In this document: in pieces, positions 1-4,909 of the stretch
Numbering within the stretch: the first letter of the stretch is position 1
Layout: each line of letters begins with the position of its first letter
Source: Pseudomonadota bacterium
GTDB lineage: Bacteria; Cyanobacteriota; Vampirovibrionia; LMEP-6097
NCBI GenBank assembly: GCA_009924885.1
Contig: RFQS01000137.1
Span: 1 to 6,196 of the forward strand
Direction of reading: 5' to 3'
DNA: 6,196 nt
Program-made: the position numbers and the translations under genes
Notes under the pieces: generated by a model
What the model saw: the letters and a program-made list of their open reading frames with translations, nothing else
Database searches by the model: none
Told to the model about the DNA's origin: nothing

Positions 1-55
1 TGGTTATATTTGCTCATTGTTTTAGGTTACTTTTTGCTATTGAAACCTATATACA

Positions 56-200
56 ATGAGCTTTTTCTTCTTAATTTAACTTCAGGCTAGATTCTAGGCA
101 GTCACCCTTAGAACAAGTAAATCCCGAGTTAAATCGAGCGAAAAATTCACTCCTAGCTAAACTTGATGCAAATGAAGCAGCTTCCCATTCACTTGATGGA
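56..200 (+). other. Upstream in-frame extension of the first gene without a usable start
   Basis: The frame of the first gene is open from 75 to the TTG at 201 (42 codons) after a TAA at 72-74. It reads as plausible protein (for example RLDSRQSPLEQVNPELNRAK) but holds no ATG, GTG, TTG, CTG or ATT. The nearest ATG, at 56, is in another frame and gives seven codons (MSFFFLI) before a TAA at 77-79. Moving one base forward around 74-77 would join that ATG to the open frame. Possible explanations are a one-base indel (real or from assembly), a 5' truncation, or a true start at TTG 201. I favour an indel or truncation, because the junction does not look like a known +1 recoding site. Confidence 0.45.
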
Positions 201-1088
201 TTGGAGGGAGTTCCAGTCTCTGATTCCAAAGCTTTAAATTTTGTTCGTGACACATTACCTGTAGTTGGCTATGCCGCTGCTTCTCTCGGGCATTTAATAG
301 CTGGAGCTGGAGGAATGTCTGAAATCATTCCAAAGCCACTGACAGAGTTTTTAGATAAATATATTTTAGGCTTTTCTAAATTAGTTAATGTCGCAAATTA
401 CACCCATAAAGGCGTGGAAGCTGTGGCTGGCAAACGTGCTTGGGAGGGTTTATCTAGGCTAGCTTATTCAGCAGTAGTACCATTCATGCCACTAGAATCT
501 GTGTTCACTGCATCTGGTATTAGTAGTGGTCCTACTATGTTCGAGCAAGCTCAAAGACATAAAATTAAATTCCCTAATGCAACAGAGAAAGACCCACAGG
601 GTACGCCAGCTTCAGCTTTGGAAGATTTACAAGAAAACGGTAAAGCCTTTTTAACTATGTGTAAAGAGACCTTCAGTAATTTATTCGGGGCTAACAGAAA
701 GGTTTTCATTCATCCCGACAAAGAACAAGGGCATACCATGTTTCTATGCGCCTGGGGGAATTTTCTTGGTGCCATAGGTGGAATGCTAGCTGGCTCTAAT
801 CATCACAGTCCTCTTGGAAAGGCTTCTTCAATAATACGTAACGTCGGAGGAATAGGCTGTGATTGGGCTAAATTTATTCACCCTGATATTAATAATAAGC
901 TTTCAGCTATTTTCTATGGTGTAGTCTCTATCTGTGATGTAGCTAAGTCATTTACACCAAAGCATGTCTCACACATACTTTCACATTTCAGTATGGCTAT
1001 GAATAATTTTGCTAATTATTATTATGTGAATACGACTAAAGCTACTACTGATAAGACTTTTAAAGATTATGCTGCGGTTGCGGCATAA
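201..1088 (+). CDS. Unrecognised hydrophobic glycine-rich protein, 5' end uncertain
   Basis: I do not recognise this protein. From a TTG at 201 it has 295 residues. Several moderately hydrophobic, glycine- and alanine-rich stretches stand out: about residues 19-38 (LPVVGYAAASLGHLIAGAGG), 181-198 (with GNFLGAIGGMLAG) and 235-248. A polar stretch at about 117-150 lies between the first two. There is no clear signal peptide and no catalytic motif that I can name; membrane or envelope association is only a guess. The TTG has no Shine-Dalgarno sequence in front of it, and the same frame stays open and protein-like back to base 75, so the real protein is probably longer and the true start is unknown (see the 56-200 entry). 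It ends 29 bases before mntA on the same strand, with no obvious terminator between, so co-transcription is possible. That it is coding is likely from its length and amino-acid make-up; its function is unknown. Confidence 0.6.
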   Translation: MEGVPVSDSKALNFVRDTLPVVGYAAASLGHLIAGAGGMSEIIPKPLTEFLDKYILGFSKLVNVANYTHKGVEAVAGKRAWEGLSRLAYSAVVPFMPLESVFTASGISSGPTMFEQAQRHKIKFPNATEKDPQGTPASALEDLQENGKAFLTMCKETFSNLFGANRKVFIHPDKEQGHTMFLCAWGNFLGAIGGMLAGSNHHSPLGKASSIIRNVGGIGCDWAKFIHPDINNKLSAIFYGVVSICDVAKSFTPKHVSHILSHFSMAMNNFANYYYVNTTKATTDKTFKDYAAVAA

Positions 1089-1117
1089 TACAGGAAATTC
1101 AAGTTATCATTAATTTT

Positions 1118-1408
1118 ATGGATTTATTTGAGCTGGTCAAAAGTAAAAGAAGCGATATCCTGAATCTTGCTGGCAAATATGGAGCTAATAATGTTCGCAT
1201 ATTTGGTTCTGTTGCAAGAGGTACTAGTAATGATCAAAGTGATATAGATTTTTTAGTTGATTTTAATACCGATGCTAGCTTGCTTGATTGGAGTGGCTTT
1301 TGGCTTGATCTTGCAGATCTTCTAGAGCGAGATGTTGATGTAGCGACCGAGAAATCTTTAAAAGCAAGATATAGAGAGAAGGTGCTTGCGGAGGCTTTAC
1401 CATTGTGA
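1118..1408 (+). CDS. mntA: MntA-type minimal nucleotidyltransferase antitoxin
   Basis: This 96-residue protein is a minimal nucleotidyltransferase of the polymerase-beta fold (MNT). The signature G-S-x10-D-x-D is complete: G30-S31, then D42-I43-D44 within SVARGTSNDQSDIDFLVDF. A likely third metal ligand is D74 in RDVDVAT. The length is normal for the family. Characterised MntA antitoxins transfer AMP groups from ATP to a tyrosine of the partner HEPN toxin HepT and so neutralise it; that role is inferred here from the partner gene that follows. The stop (TGA, 1406-1408) overlaps the GTG start of hepT, so translation is probably coupled, with the antitoxin made first. The ATG at 1118 has no good Shine-Dalgarno sequence; an AGGA lies about 22 bases upstream, too far away. 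Confidence in the family is high; its activity in this organism is untested. Confidence 0.9.
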   Translation: MDLFELVKSKRSDILNLAGKYGANNVRIFGSVARGTSNDQSDIDFLVDFNTDASLLDWSGFWLDLADLLERDVDVATEKSLKARYREKVLAEALPL

Positions 1409-1737
1409 GAGATGACAAGGAGAGACTGCTAGATATTCTTGACTCAATATCATTGATTGAAAAGTATTTGCTATTAAATAAAGATCTTTATCATTTGAAT
1501 GAAATGGAGTTGATGGGCATTGTTCGCTGTATTGAGATTATTGGTGAAGCTTCTAGATGTTTATCTGAAGATTGTAAAAATAAATATAATCAAGTTCCTT
1601 GGCGTCAAATCAGTAATATGAGAAATATTCTTGTGCATCAATATTTTGAAATTGACACTGATAGAGTTGAATCAGTGATTAAGAAAAATATTCCAGAGCT
1701 AAAAGTCTCAGTAGAAGAGATTTTAAAGCAGTTGTGA
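1405..1737 (+). CDS. hepT: HepT-type HEPN ribonuclease toxin (DUF86)
   Basis: This 110-residue, probably all-helical protein is a HepT-like toxin (DUF86, HEPN superfamily). The catalytic R-x4-H-x-Y motif is intact as R73-NILV-H78-Q-Y80, preceded by PWRQISNM, as is typical of the family. An earlier conserved helix carries R41 and IGEAS (46-50). HEPN toxins of this type are homodimeric RNases that cleave RNA in the cytoplasm. The tyrosine in the motif (Y80) is the residue that MntA modifies in characterised pairs. The GTG start overlaps the mntA stop by four bases (GTGA), which fixes the start and implies coupled translation. The gene ends three bases before the convergent minus-strand gene, leaving no room for a separate terminator. 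Nothing suggests decay: motif, length and partner are all intact. Confidence 0.92.
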   Translation: MRDDKERLLDILDSISLIEKYLLLNKDLYHLNEMELMGIVRCIEIIGEASRCLSEDCKNKYNQVPWRQISNMRNILVHQYFEIDTDRVESVIKKNIPELKVSVEEILKQL

Positions 1738-1740
1738 TTT

Positions 1741-2468
1741 TTAAGTATTAGAATCTGTTTTTAAACGTCGAGCTTGGTATTCCAATTCTTGCCTTAAACT
1801 ATCTCCAGCAAGTATTTCCATGGAAGGAAAGACTGCAAAAAGATCAGAAATAAACATTGCAAGATATCTAATATAGTAACTTACGGTCTCATTACAAAAA
1901 ACAATTACAGGTTCCTCTATTATGTCTCGCGATCCTTTCAAAAAACGTATTAAAAAACTTAGCTTATCTACTGCAAATGGATAAGAATGAATATATTGAG
2001 AACAATTATCATAAATCACATTAAAGAAATTTTCATTAAGCTTGGCTCTCTTACAAATCTCTTTACGCCAAGTAGTTTTACTTGAGCAAAAGATTACATC
2101 TCTAATGATTTGCTCCTCGTTCTTCAACTCACCTTGATCAATCAACTGTTTACGAAAATGATTGGTTTTAATCTCTGTTTCAATTTGCTCATCTCTAGCC
2201 TCTAAGTGATGAATAGACTCATCTGCTGGAATACATTGCCCTTTCTTTAGTAATGCTTCTTTTTCAGTACGAATTTTTTCAACTTGAAAAAGCATCTTCT
2301 TAAGAGCATGCCTATACCAATGCAGTAATCTAAACTCAATCTCTCCCTCCTTTAATTGTTGACTTAAAATTTGAGCATTAAGATTTGAAAACTCAGATAA
2401 AAGTTTTAAATTCTCTTCAAGCTCAAGTATCTTGGTAATCAGAAAAAATTATCACATATAAGCGACAT
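1741..2468 (-). CDS. Unknown helical protein, DUF5677/HEPN-like C-terminus, frameshifted start
   Basis: The coding frame runs without a stop from about 2448 down to the TAA at 1741-1743. The first in-frame ATG is only at 2295 and would give 184 residues, yet the 49 codons above it are clearly protein-like (ITKILELEENLKLL..., charged heptad-like helices that continue into the ATG region). No standard start other than a CTG exists in that stretch. An ATG at 2468-2466 reads MSLICDNFF and stops at TGA, and a -1 shift at the slippery run before it joins the main frame to give about 242 residues. Numbered from the ATG at 2295, W76, Y95-D-N-C-S99 and H103-S104 form a Y-x3-S-x3-H-S pattern that I associate with DUF5677 proteins, often grouped with HEPN-like folds. 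This is a weak assignment. The gene converges on hepT. It may be a recoded gene, a gene with an indel, or a decaying one. Confidence 0.55.
2439..2448 (-). promoter_or_regulatory. Candidate -1 frameshift slippery site with overlapping stop
   Basis: On the minus strand, counted in the frame of the ATG at 2468, the codons read AAT TTT TTC TGA. The last T of AAT with the next two codons makes T TTT TTC, a perfect X XXY YYZ slippery heptamer at 2448-2442. The stop TGA follows immediately at 2441-2439. A one-base backward slip enters the long frame at CTG ATT ACC. Slippery heptamers of this form support -1 frameshifting in bacteria in general. That it works here is inference; one missing T in a run of six (real or from assembly) would produce the same picture. 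Confidence 0.4.
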
Positions 2469-2478
2469 TGCTCTTATA

Positions 2479-2506
2479 TTGCTTTTTTCTCTGATTGGAT
2501 TAGAAT
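2479..2506 (+). promoter_or_regulatory. Possible promoter for the small membrane protein
   Basis: TTGCTT at 2479-2484 and TAGAAT at 2501-2506 are separated by 16 bases and resemble a sigma-70 type -35/-10 pair, 51 bases before the ATG at 2558. The surrounding AT-rich sequence offers other choices (TATAAA at 2508 and at 2521), so the exact site is uncertain. Confidence 0.25.
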
Positions 2507-2557
2507 GTATAAATAAAGTCTATAAAATCAGCTTAGAGATTGATTTTGGGAAGTATC

Positions 2558-2710
2558 ATGATAGTCATTAGTCAAGAAATAGAAGAAGCCATAAAATCAT
2601 CAGTGATTATTATCATGACAATCGCAGTCTACTACTCAATTCTGTATATAGTCAGAGATGGAAGAGCAGAAAATTTAGAACGCGAAAAACATAGCGATTT
2701 AAAAAAATAG
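2558..2710 (+). CDS. Small single-span membrane protein, 50 residues
   Basis: An ATG at 2558 opens a 50-codon frame ending in TAG at 2708-2710. An SD-like TTGGGAAG (2546-2553) lies about five bases upstream of the start. The protein begins with a short acidic segment (QEIEEA, 6-11). A strongly hydrophobic helix follows at about residues 14-32 (SSVIIIMTIAVYYSILYIV), then a charged tail of 18 residues rich in R, K, E and D (RDGRAENLEREKHSDLKK). This layout is typical of small bacterial inner-membrane proteins. I recognise no family. It is transcribed divergently from the minus-strand gene at 1741-2468, with 89 bases between the two starts. The coherent hydrophobic-then-charged layout, start and ribosome site argue for a real gene, but the short length leaves room for chance. 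A role as regulator, toxin or membrane-complex subunit cannot be told from sequence. Confidence 0.55.
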   Translation: MIVISQEIEEAIKSSVIIIMTIAVYYSILYIVRDGRAENLEREKHSDLKK

Positions 2711-2735
2711 TACCAAAGGTTTATTAAAAGAACAA

Positions 2736-2746
2736 CGGAGACGAAG
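2736..2746 (+). repeat. Direct 11-bp copy of the tRNA-Asp 3' end (att-like)
   Basis: CGGAGACGAAG at 2736-2746 is identical, in the same orientation, to 2961-2971, which is the discriminator base, the 3' acceptor strand and the bases next to it in tRNA-Asp. Short direct copies of a tRNA 3' end on the side the tRNA 3' end faces are what site-specific integration into tRNA genes leaves behind. No integrase is visible in the window, so this reading is inferred. Confidence 0.5.
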
Positions 2747-2749
2747 ATC

Positions 2750-2771
2750 TGTAAAAGCGCCAGCTTTTACA
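2750..2771. repeat. Perfect 9-bp hairpin, terminator-like without a T-run
   Basis: TGTAAAAGC (2750-2758), loop GCCA, GCTTTTACA (2763-2771) is a perfect inverted repeat. It lies 39 bases after the stop of the small membrane protein and downstream of tRNA-Asp on the other strand. Neither strand has a run of T right after the stem, so it is not a standard intrinsic terminator. It could be an RNA 3' structure, or part of the repeat complex around it. Confidence 0.5.
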
Positions 2772-2793
2772 ATGAAAAAGTAAACCCTCAAGC

Positions 2794-2808
2794 TCAAGTC
2801 CCTTCGTC
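2794..2808 (+). repeat. Inverted 15-bp copy of the tRNA-Asp T-arm and acceptor region
   Basis: TCAAGTCCCTTCGTC at 2794-2808 is the exact reverse complement of 2965-2979, covering the T loop, the 3' side of the T stem and the start of the 3' acceptor strand of tRNA-Asp on the minus strand. Fifteen identical bases so close to the tRNA are very unlikely by chance. A minus-strand transcript that continued past the tRNA would carry an antisense copy of its own T-arm. Confidence 0.7.
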
Positions 2809-2813
2809 GACGC

Positions 2814-2945
2814 TAATAGGGACTGCTCGCAAATCTTCAATTTCTGCGTTTTCGTCGTCCTCATGATCCTCATGTACCTTCAGTACACTGCGGTCATTCG
2901 TCCTCCTCAGCCTTGAACTTGTGCGTTTGTGAACAGTCCCTAATT
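2814..2945. repeat. Imperfect palindromic element of about 130 bp
   Basis: The ends are inverted: TAGGGACTGCTCGCAAA at 2817-2833 pairs with 2926-2942 at 15 of 17 positions. Near the centre, TGTAC (2873-2877), loop CTTCA and GTACA (2883-2887) form an apical stem centred within a base of the outer arms. The interior is partly complementary and includes a tandem TCCTCATG pair (2858-2865 and 2867-2874). It has no convincing coding content and is more GC-rich than its surroundings. It resembles a dispersed palindromic repeat or a small non-autonomous (MITE-like) element inserted just beyond the tRNA 3' end. Whether other copies exist in the genome cannot be seen here. Confidence 0.6.
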
Positions 2946-2957
2946 TAATTTAAAAAA

Positions 2958-3034
2958 TGGCGGAGACGAAGGGACTTGAACCCTCGACCCCCTGCGTGAC
3001 AGACAGGTGCTCTAACCAACTGAGCTACGCCTCC
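2958..3034 (-). tRNA. tRNA-Asp (anticodon GTC), CCA encoded
   Basis: The minus strand folds into a complete cloverleaf of 77 bases. The acceptor stem GGAGGCG pairs with CGTCTCC, with one G-T pair. The D arm contains AGCTCAGTTGGTTAGAGC. The anticodon arm is CCTGT-CTGTCAC-GCAGG with anticodon GTC (2998-3000 on the plus strand). The T arm contains GGGTTCAAGTCCC, the discriminator is G and the 3' CCA is encoded (2958-2960). All conserved positions I checked are present, so it should deliver aspartate to GAC and GAT codons. A run of six T follows the CCA (2957-2952 on the minus strand). The 3' end faces the accessory side of the window, where partial copies of it are found. Confidence 0.97.
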
Positions 3035-3067
3035 GCGAGTCGACTTTTTAAAGAGAGATCACCTCTT

Positions 3068-3082
3068 ACGCATCCAATGCGT
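3068..3082 (-). other. Small hairpin in the tRNA-Asp leader
   Basis: ACGCAT, loop of three bases, ATGCGT forms a perfect 6-bp stem between the candidate promoter and the tRNA 5' end. It may simply be a leader structure removed during 5' processing; no other role is visible. Confidence 0.35.
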
Positions 3083-3088
3083 TTAAAA

Positions 3089-3120
3089 ATCCTAGCATAA
3101 AAAATCTAAATTCGTGCCAA
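3089..3120 (-). promoter_or_regulatory. Candidate tRNA-Asp promoter
   Basis: On the minus strand TTGGCA (3120-3115) is followed by TATGCTAGGAT (3099-3089), giving a -10 of TATGCT at a spacing of 15 or TAGGAT at 20. The TATGCTAGGAT stretch resembles the extended -10 regions of stable-RNA promoters. It lies 55-65 bases upstream of the tRNA 5' end and just outside the divergent gene starting at 3133. Confidence 0.4.
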
Positions 3121-3132
3121 GATTAAACTAGC

Positions 3133-4254
3133 TTGCGAATCAATTTCACAAATAATTTAAGATTCCTTTCTTTGCTTCTATTACTACAGGGCTTATCTTT
3201 CGCTAATATAAATGCTCAGCCCATTGGTGTCTTACATTCTGCCTCAAAACTGACTGAGAGCGGAGCTTATCTGCAAGGATCTTCTGTATTAAAAGGCTAT
3301 ATCTCAGTTGAAGAAGAATTTAAGCTTGAAGATGAACCTCTACATCTAATTAGTGTTGAGAGCTTTGATCCGCGTTTAATTTTAAATGGTGATAGTTTAA
3401 TTTTTAAAGCTACCCCAGAAGTCGGAGAAATTTTCAAAATACCAGCGAACACCTACTTAAAAGCTTCAGTAGAAGGTGACTCTCTTGATAATAAAAATTT
3501 TCTTTTTAGAATTACAGAACTCATTTCTGAAAATGGTTCTAGCACGGCAGCTTCAGGACTTTTTAAAATAGACACTAAAGAGCAAGATAAAAGTTTAGAA
3601 GATAAAATCAGTGAAGATACTGTTCTCAGAACCAGCTCCAATGTGGTTCTCGGCAGCTTAAGCGGCACTTTGAAAACTTTAAAATATGGTGGCTTACCAC
3701 TAATTATGCTCACTAATGGTTTTTCAGTAGTAGCTGGAGCTGGGCTCGGAGCTGTTTCTGGGATAGTGAATTCTTTTGTGGCTGCTCCACAGCCATTTTA
3801 TTCAGAGCCTAGTGATTCACAGCTTAAGGTGAAATTTATTGAACCGATAAAAACTGATCTCTATTCTTTTAGAAAATCTACTGCTCTGCTTGCTGAGCCT
3901 CTGCTTGCTAGTGATATTAATCTTGAAGTTAAGGTGACTCAGTCAAAGAAATTCTATTCTTATAATTTTGGGGATTCGATATTCTTAGAATTAAAAATAG
4001 AAAATGCCTCCGAGAGAGACTTCGACTTACAGGATTTCATTTTAGTGAATAGAACGAGCTCTCAAGAATTTTTACCGAATCCATTTTTATTTAATTTTAA
4101 CTCTGAAGAGCTTTCTGAGATTAATACTGATACAACTCGTACCCTAAAACTCTGCTATTCACTCGGCAAATTTTCTAATTTAGATAATTATAATTTAAGA
4201 ATTTTAGATCCTGTAACTGCAAAGCATTTATACTATGTGCCGATACAGATTTAA
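3133..4254 (+). CDS. Unrecognised exported envelope protein with glycine-rich hydrophobic segment
   Basis: This 373-residue protein has no family that I recognise. It starts with a classical signal peptide: R2 and R10, a hydrophobic core FLSLLLLLQGLSFA (11-24), and a likely signal-peptidase I site after A28 (INA/QP) or A24. There is no lipobox cysteine. Residues 30-165 look like a mostly beta domain (many short alternating strands, acidic turns). Residues 186-218 are hydrophobic and glycine-rich (including AGAGLGAVSG, 201-210), like a glycine-zipper membrane segment. Residues 230-373 look beta-rich again, ending in HLYYVPIQI. The start is a TTG at 3133; a stop lies three codons upstream and there is no Shine-Dalgarno sequence, but the signal peptide supports this start. 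It is divergent from tRNA-Asp and 88 bases ahead of efp. It probably acts in the periplasm or envelope. An 11-bp direct repeat (CTCTGCTTGCT at 3884 and 3899) encodes a short LLA repeat. Confidence 0.7.
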   Translation: MRINFTNNLRFLSLLLLLQGLSFANINAQPIGVLHSASKLTESGAYLQGSSVLKGYISVEEEFKLEDEPLHLISVESFDPRLILNGDSLIFKATPEVGEIFKIPANTYLKASVEGDSLDNKNFLFRITELISENGSSTAASGLFKIDTKEQDKSLEDKISEDTVLRTSSNVVLGSLSGTLKTLKYGGLPLIMLTNGFSVVAGAGLGAVSGIVNSFVAAPQPFYSEPSDSQLKVKFIEPIKTDLYSFRKSTALLAEPLLASDINLEVKVTQSKKFYSYNFGDSIFLELKIENASERDFDLQDFILVNRTSSQEFLPNPFLFNFNSEELSEINTDTTRTLKLCYSLGKFSNLDNYNLRILDPVTAKHLYYVPIQI

Positions 4255-4297
4255 AGAGACTGAAACATATCAAATTTTTTTTAATAATTTAGTTTTA

Positions 4298-4312
4298 AGG
4301 TTTTAGAAACCT
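4298..4312 (+). other. Small hairpin in the efp leader region
   Basis: AGGTTT, loop TAG, AAACCT is a perfect 6-bp inverted repeat 31 bases ahead of the efp ATG. No T-run follows it, but an AT-rich stretch with TATAAA (4316-4321) and TAGAAT (4326-4331) does, either of which could be the -10 of the efp promoter. No clear -35 is seen, so I do not call a promoter. A run of eight T (4275-4282) upstream is not preceded by a stable stem. Confidence 0.3.
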
Positions 4313-4342
4313 GCTTATAAAGTGTTAGAATAACTCTAGTTT

Positions 4343-4909
4343 ATGTACACACCTACTGATTTCAAAAATGGCTTAACCCTAGAATGGAAGGGAAATTTAT
4401 ACCAAGTCGTCGAATTTCTCCATGTCAAGCCAGGTAAGGGAGCGGCTTTCGTTAGAACTAAATTCAGAAATTTAACAACTAAGAAAATTTTAGAAGAATC
4501 TTTCAGAATGAATGAGCAGTTTAAACCAGCTCACGTAGAAAGAAAAGAAATGCAGTACCTTTACCAAAGTGGTGATAACTATGCTTTTATGGATATGAAG
4601 TCCTATGAACAAGTTGAGCTATCTAAAAATGATTTAGGTGATAACGTCACAGATTTCTTGAAAGAAGAAATGGTCTGCTCGATTATGTCTTGTGATGGAA
4701 AAGTCTTAAGTGCAGAATTGCCTAATTCTATTGAGCTAGTAGTCCAAGATACAGCACCTAATGAAAAAGGAAACACTTCATCTGGTGGCTCTAAACCAGC
4801 GGTTCTTGAAACTGGGGCTACTATTGATATACCTTTCTTTGTTAATATTGGGGATAAAATTCGCTTAAATCCTCAGACTAGAGAATATCAAGATAGGGTC
4901 AAAGCATAA
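4343..4909 (+). CDS. efp: Translation elongation factor P
   Basis: EF-P binds ribosomes stalled on consecutive prolines, between the P and E sites, and helps peptide bond formation. At 188 residues it has the usual length and three-domain layout. The N-terminal KOW-like domain (about 1-65) carries the loop EFLHVKPGKGAAFVRT with K32 at its tip, the position that is modified in many bacteria. OB-type domains II and III follow, with the conserved LPNSIELVV (125-133), the glycine-rich SGGSKPAVLETGA (147-159) and a late GDKIRLNPQTREY. There is no sign of the modification enzymes in this window. The ATG at 4343 gives the normal family N-terminus (MYTPTDFKNG) but has no Shine-Dalgarno sequence. It is first in the efp-accB-rnc-argB cluster, and its stop overlaps the next ATG by one base (TAATG). 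Confidence 0.97.
   Translation: MYTPTDFKNGLTLEWKGNLYQVVEFLHVKPGKGAAFVRTKFRNLTTKKILEESFRMNEQFKPAHVERKEMQYLYQSGDNYAFMDMKSYEQVELSKNDLGDNVTDFLKEEMVCSIMSCDGKVLSAELPNSIELVVQDTAPNEKGNTSSGGSKPAVLETGATIDIPFFVNIGDKIRLNPQTREYQDRVKA

Noticed and set aside
17..56. Promoter ahead of the first gene (TTGTTT and TATACA)
   Set aside because: The spacing between the candidate boxes is far from 16-18 bases, and the gene start itself is uncertain.
71..253. Minus-strand frame of 60 codons
   Set aside because: It is antisense to the protein-like plus-strand frame, has serine/phenylalanine-rich composition typical of a shadow, and no ribosome site.
2724..2873. Minus-strand frame of about 49 codons across the repeat region
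   Set aside because: It runs through the palindrome, the inverted tRNA copy and the hairpin, so its sequence is set by repeats; no ribosome site and an unconvincing protein.
2814..2945. CRISPR array or riboswitch in the repeat region
   Set aside because: The repeats are inverted and unequal, without regular spacers, and no known aptamer pattern is recognisable.
3453..3713. Minus-strand frame of 86 codons
   Set aside because: It lies wholly inside the exported-protein gene on the other strand and has the leucine/serine-rich make-up of a mirror frame.
3884..3909. Direct repeat CTCTGCTTGCT in the exported-protein gene
   Set aside because: Only two short units in frame, encoding similar Leu-Leu-Ala residues; ordinary coding repetition.
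4275..4282. Run of eight T after the exported-protein gene as an intrinsic terminator
   Set aside because: No stable GC-containing stem precedes it; the nearest hairpin (4298-4312) is downstream and lacks its own T-run.
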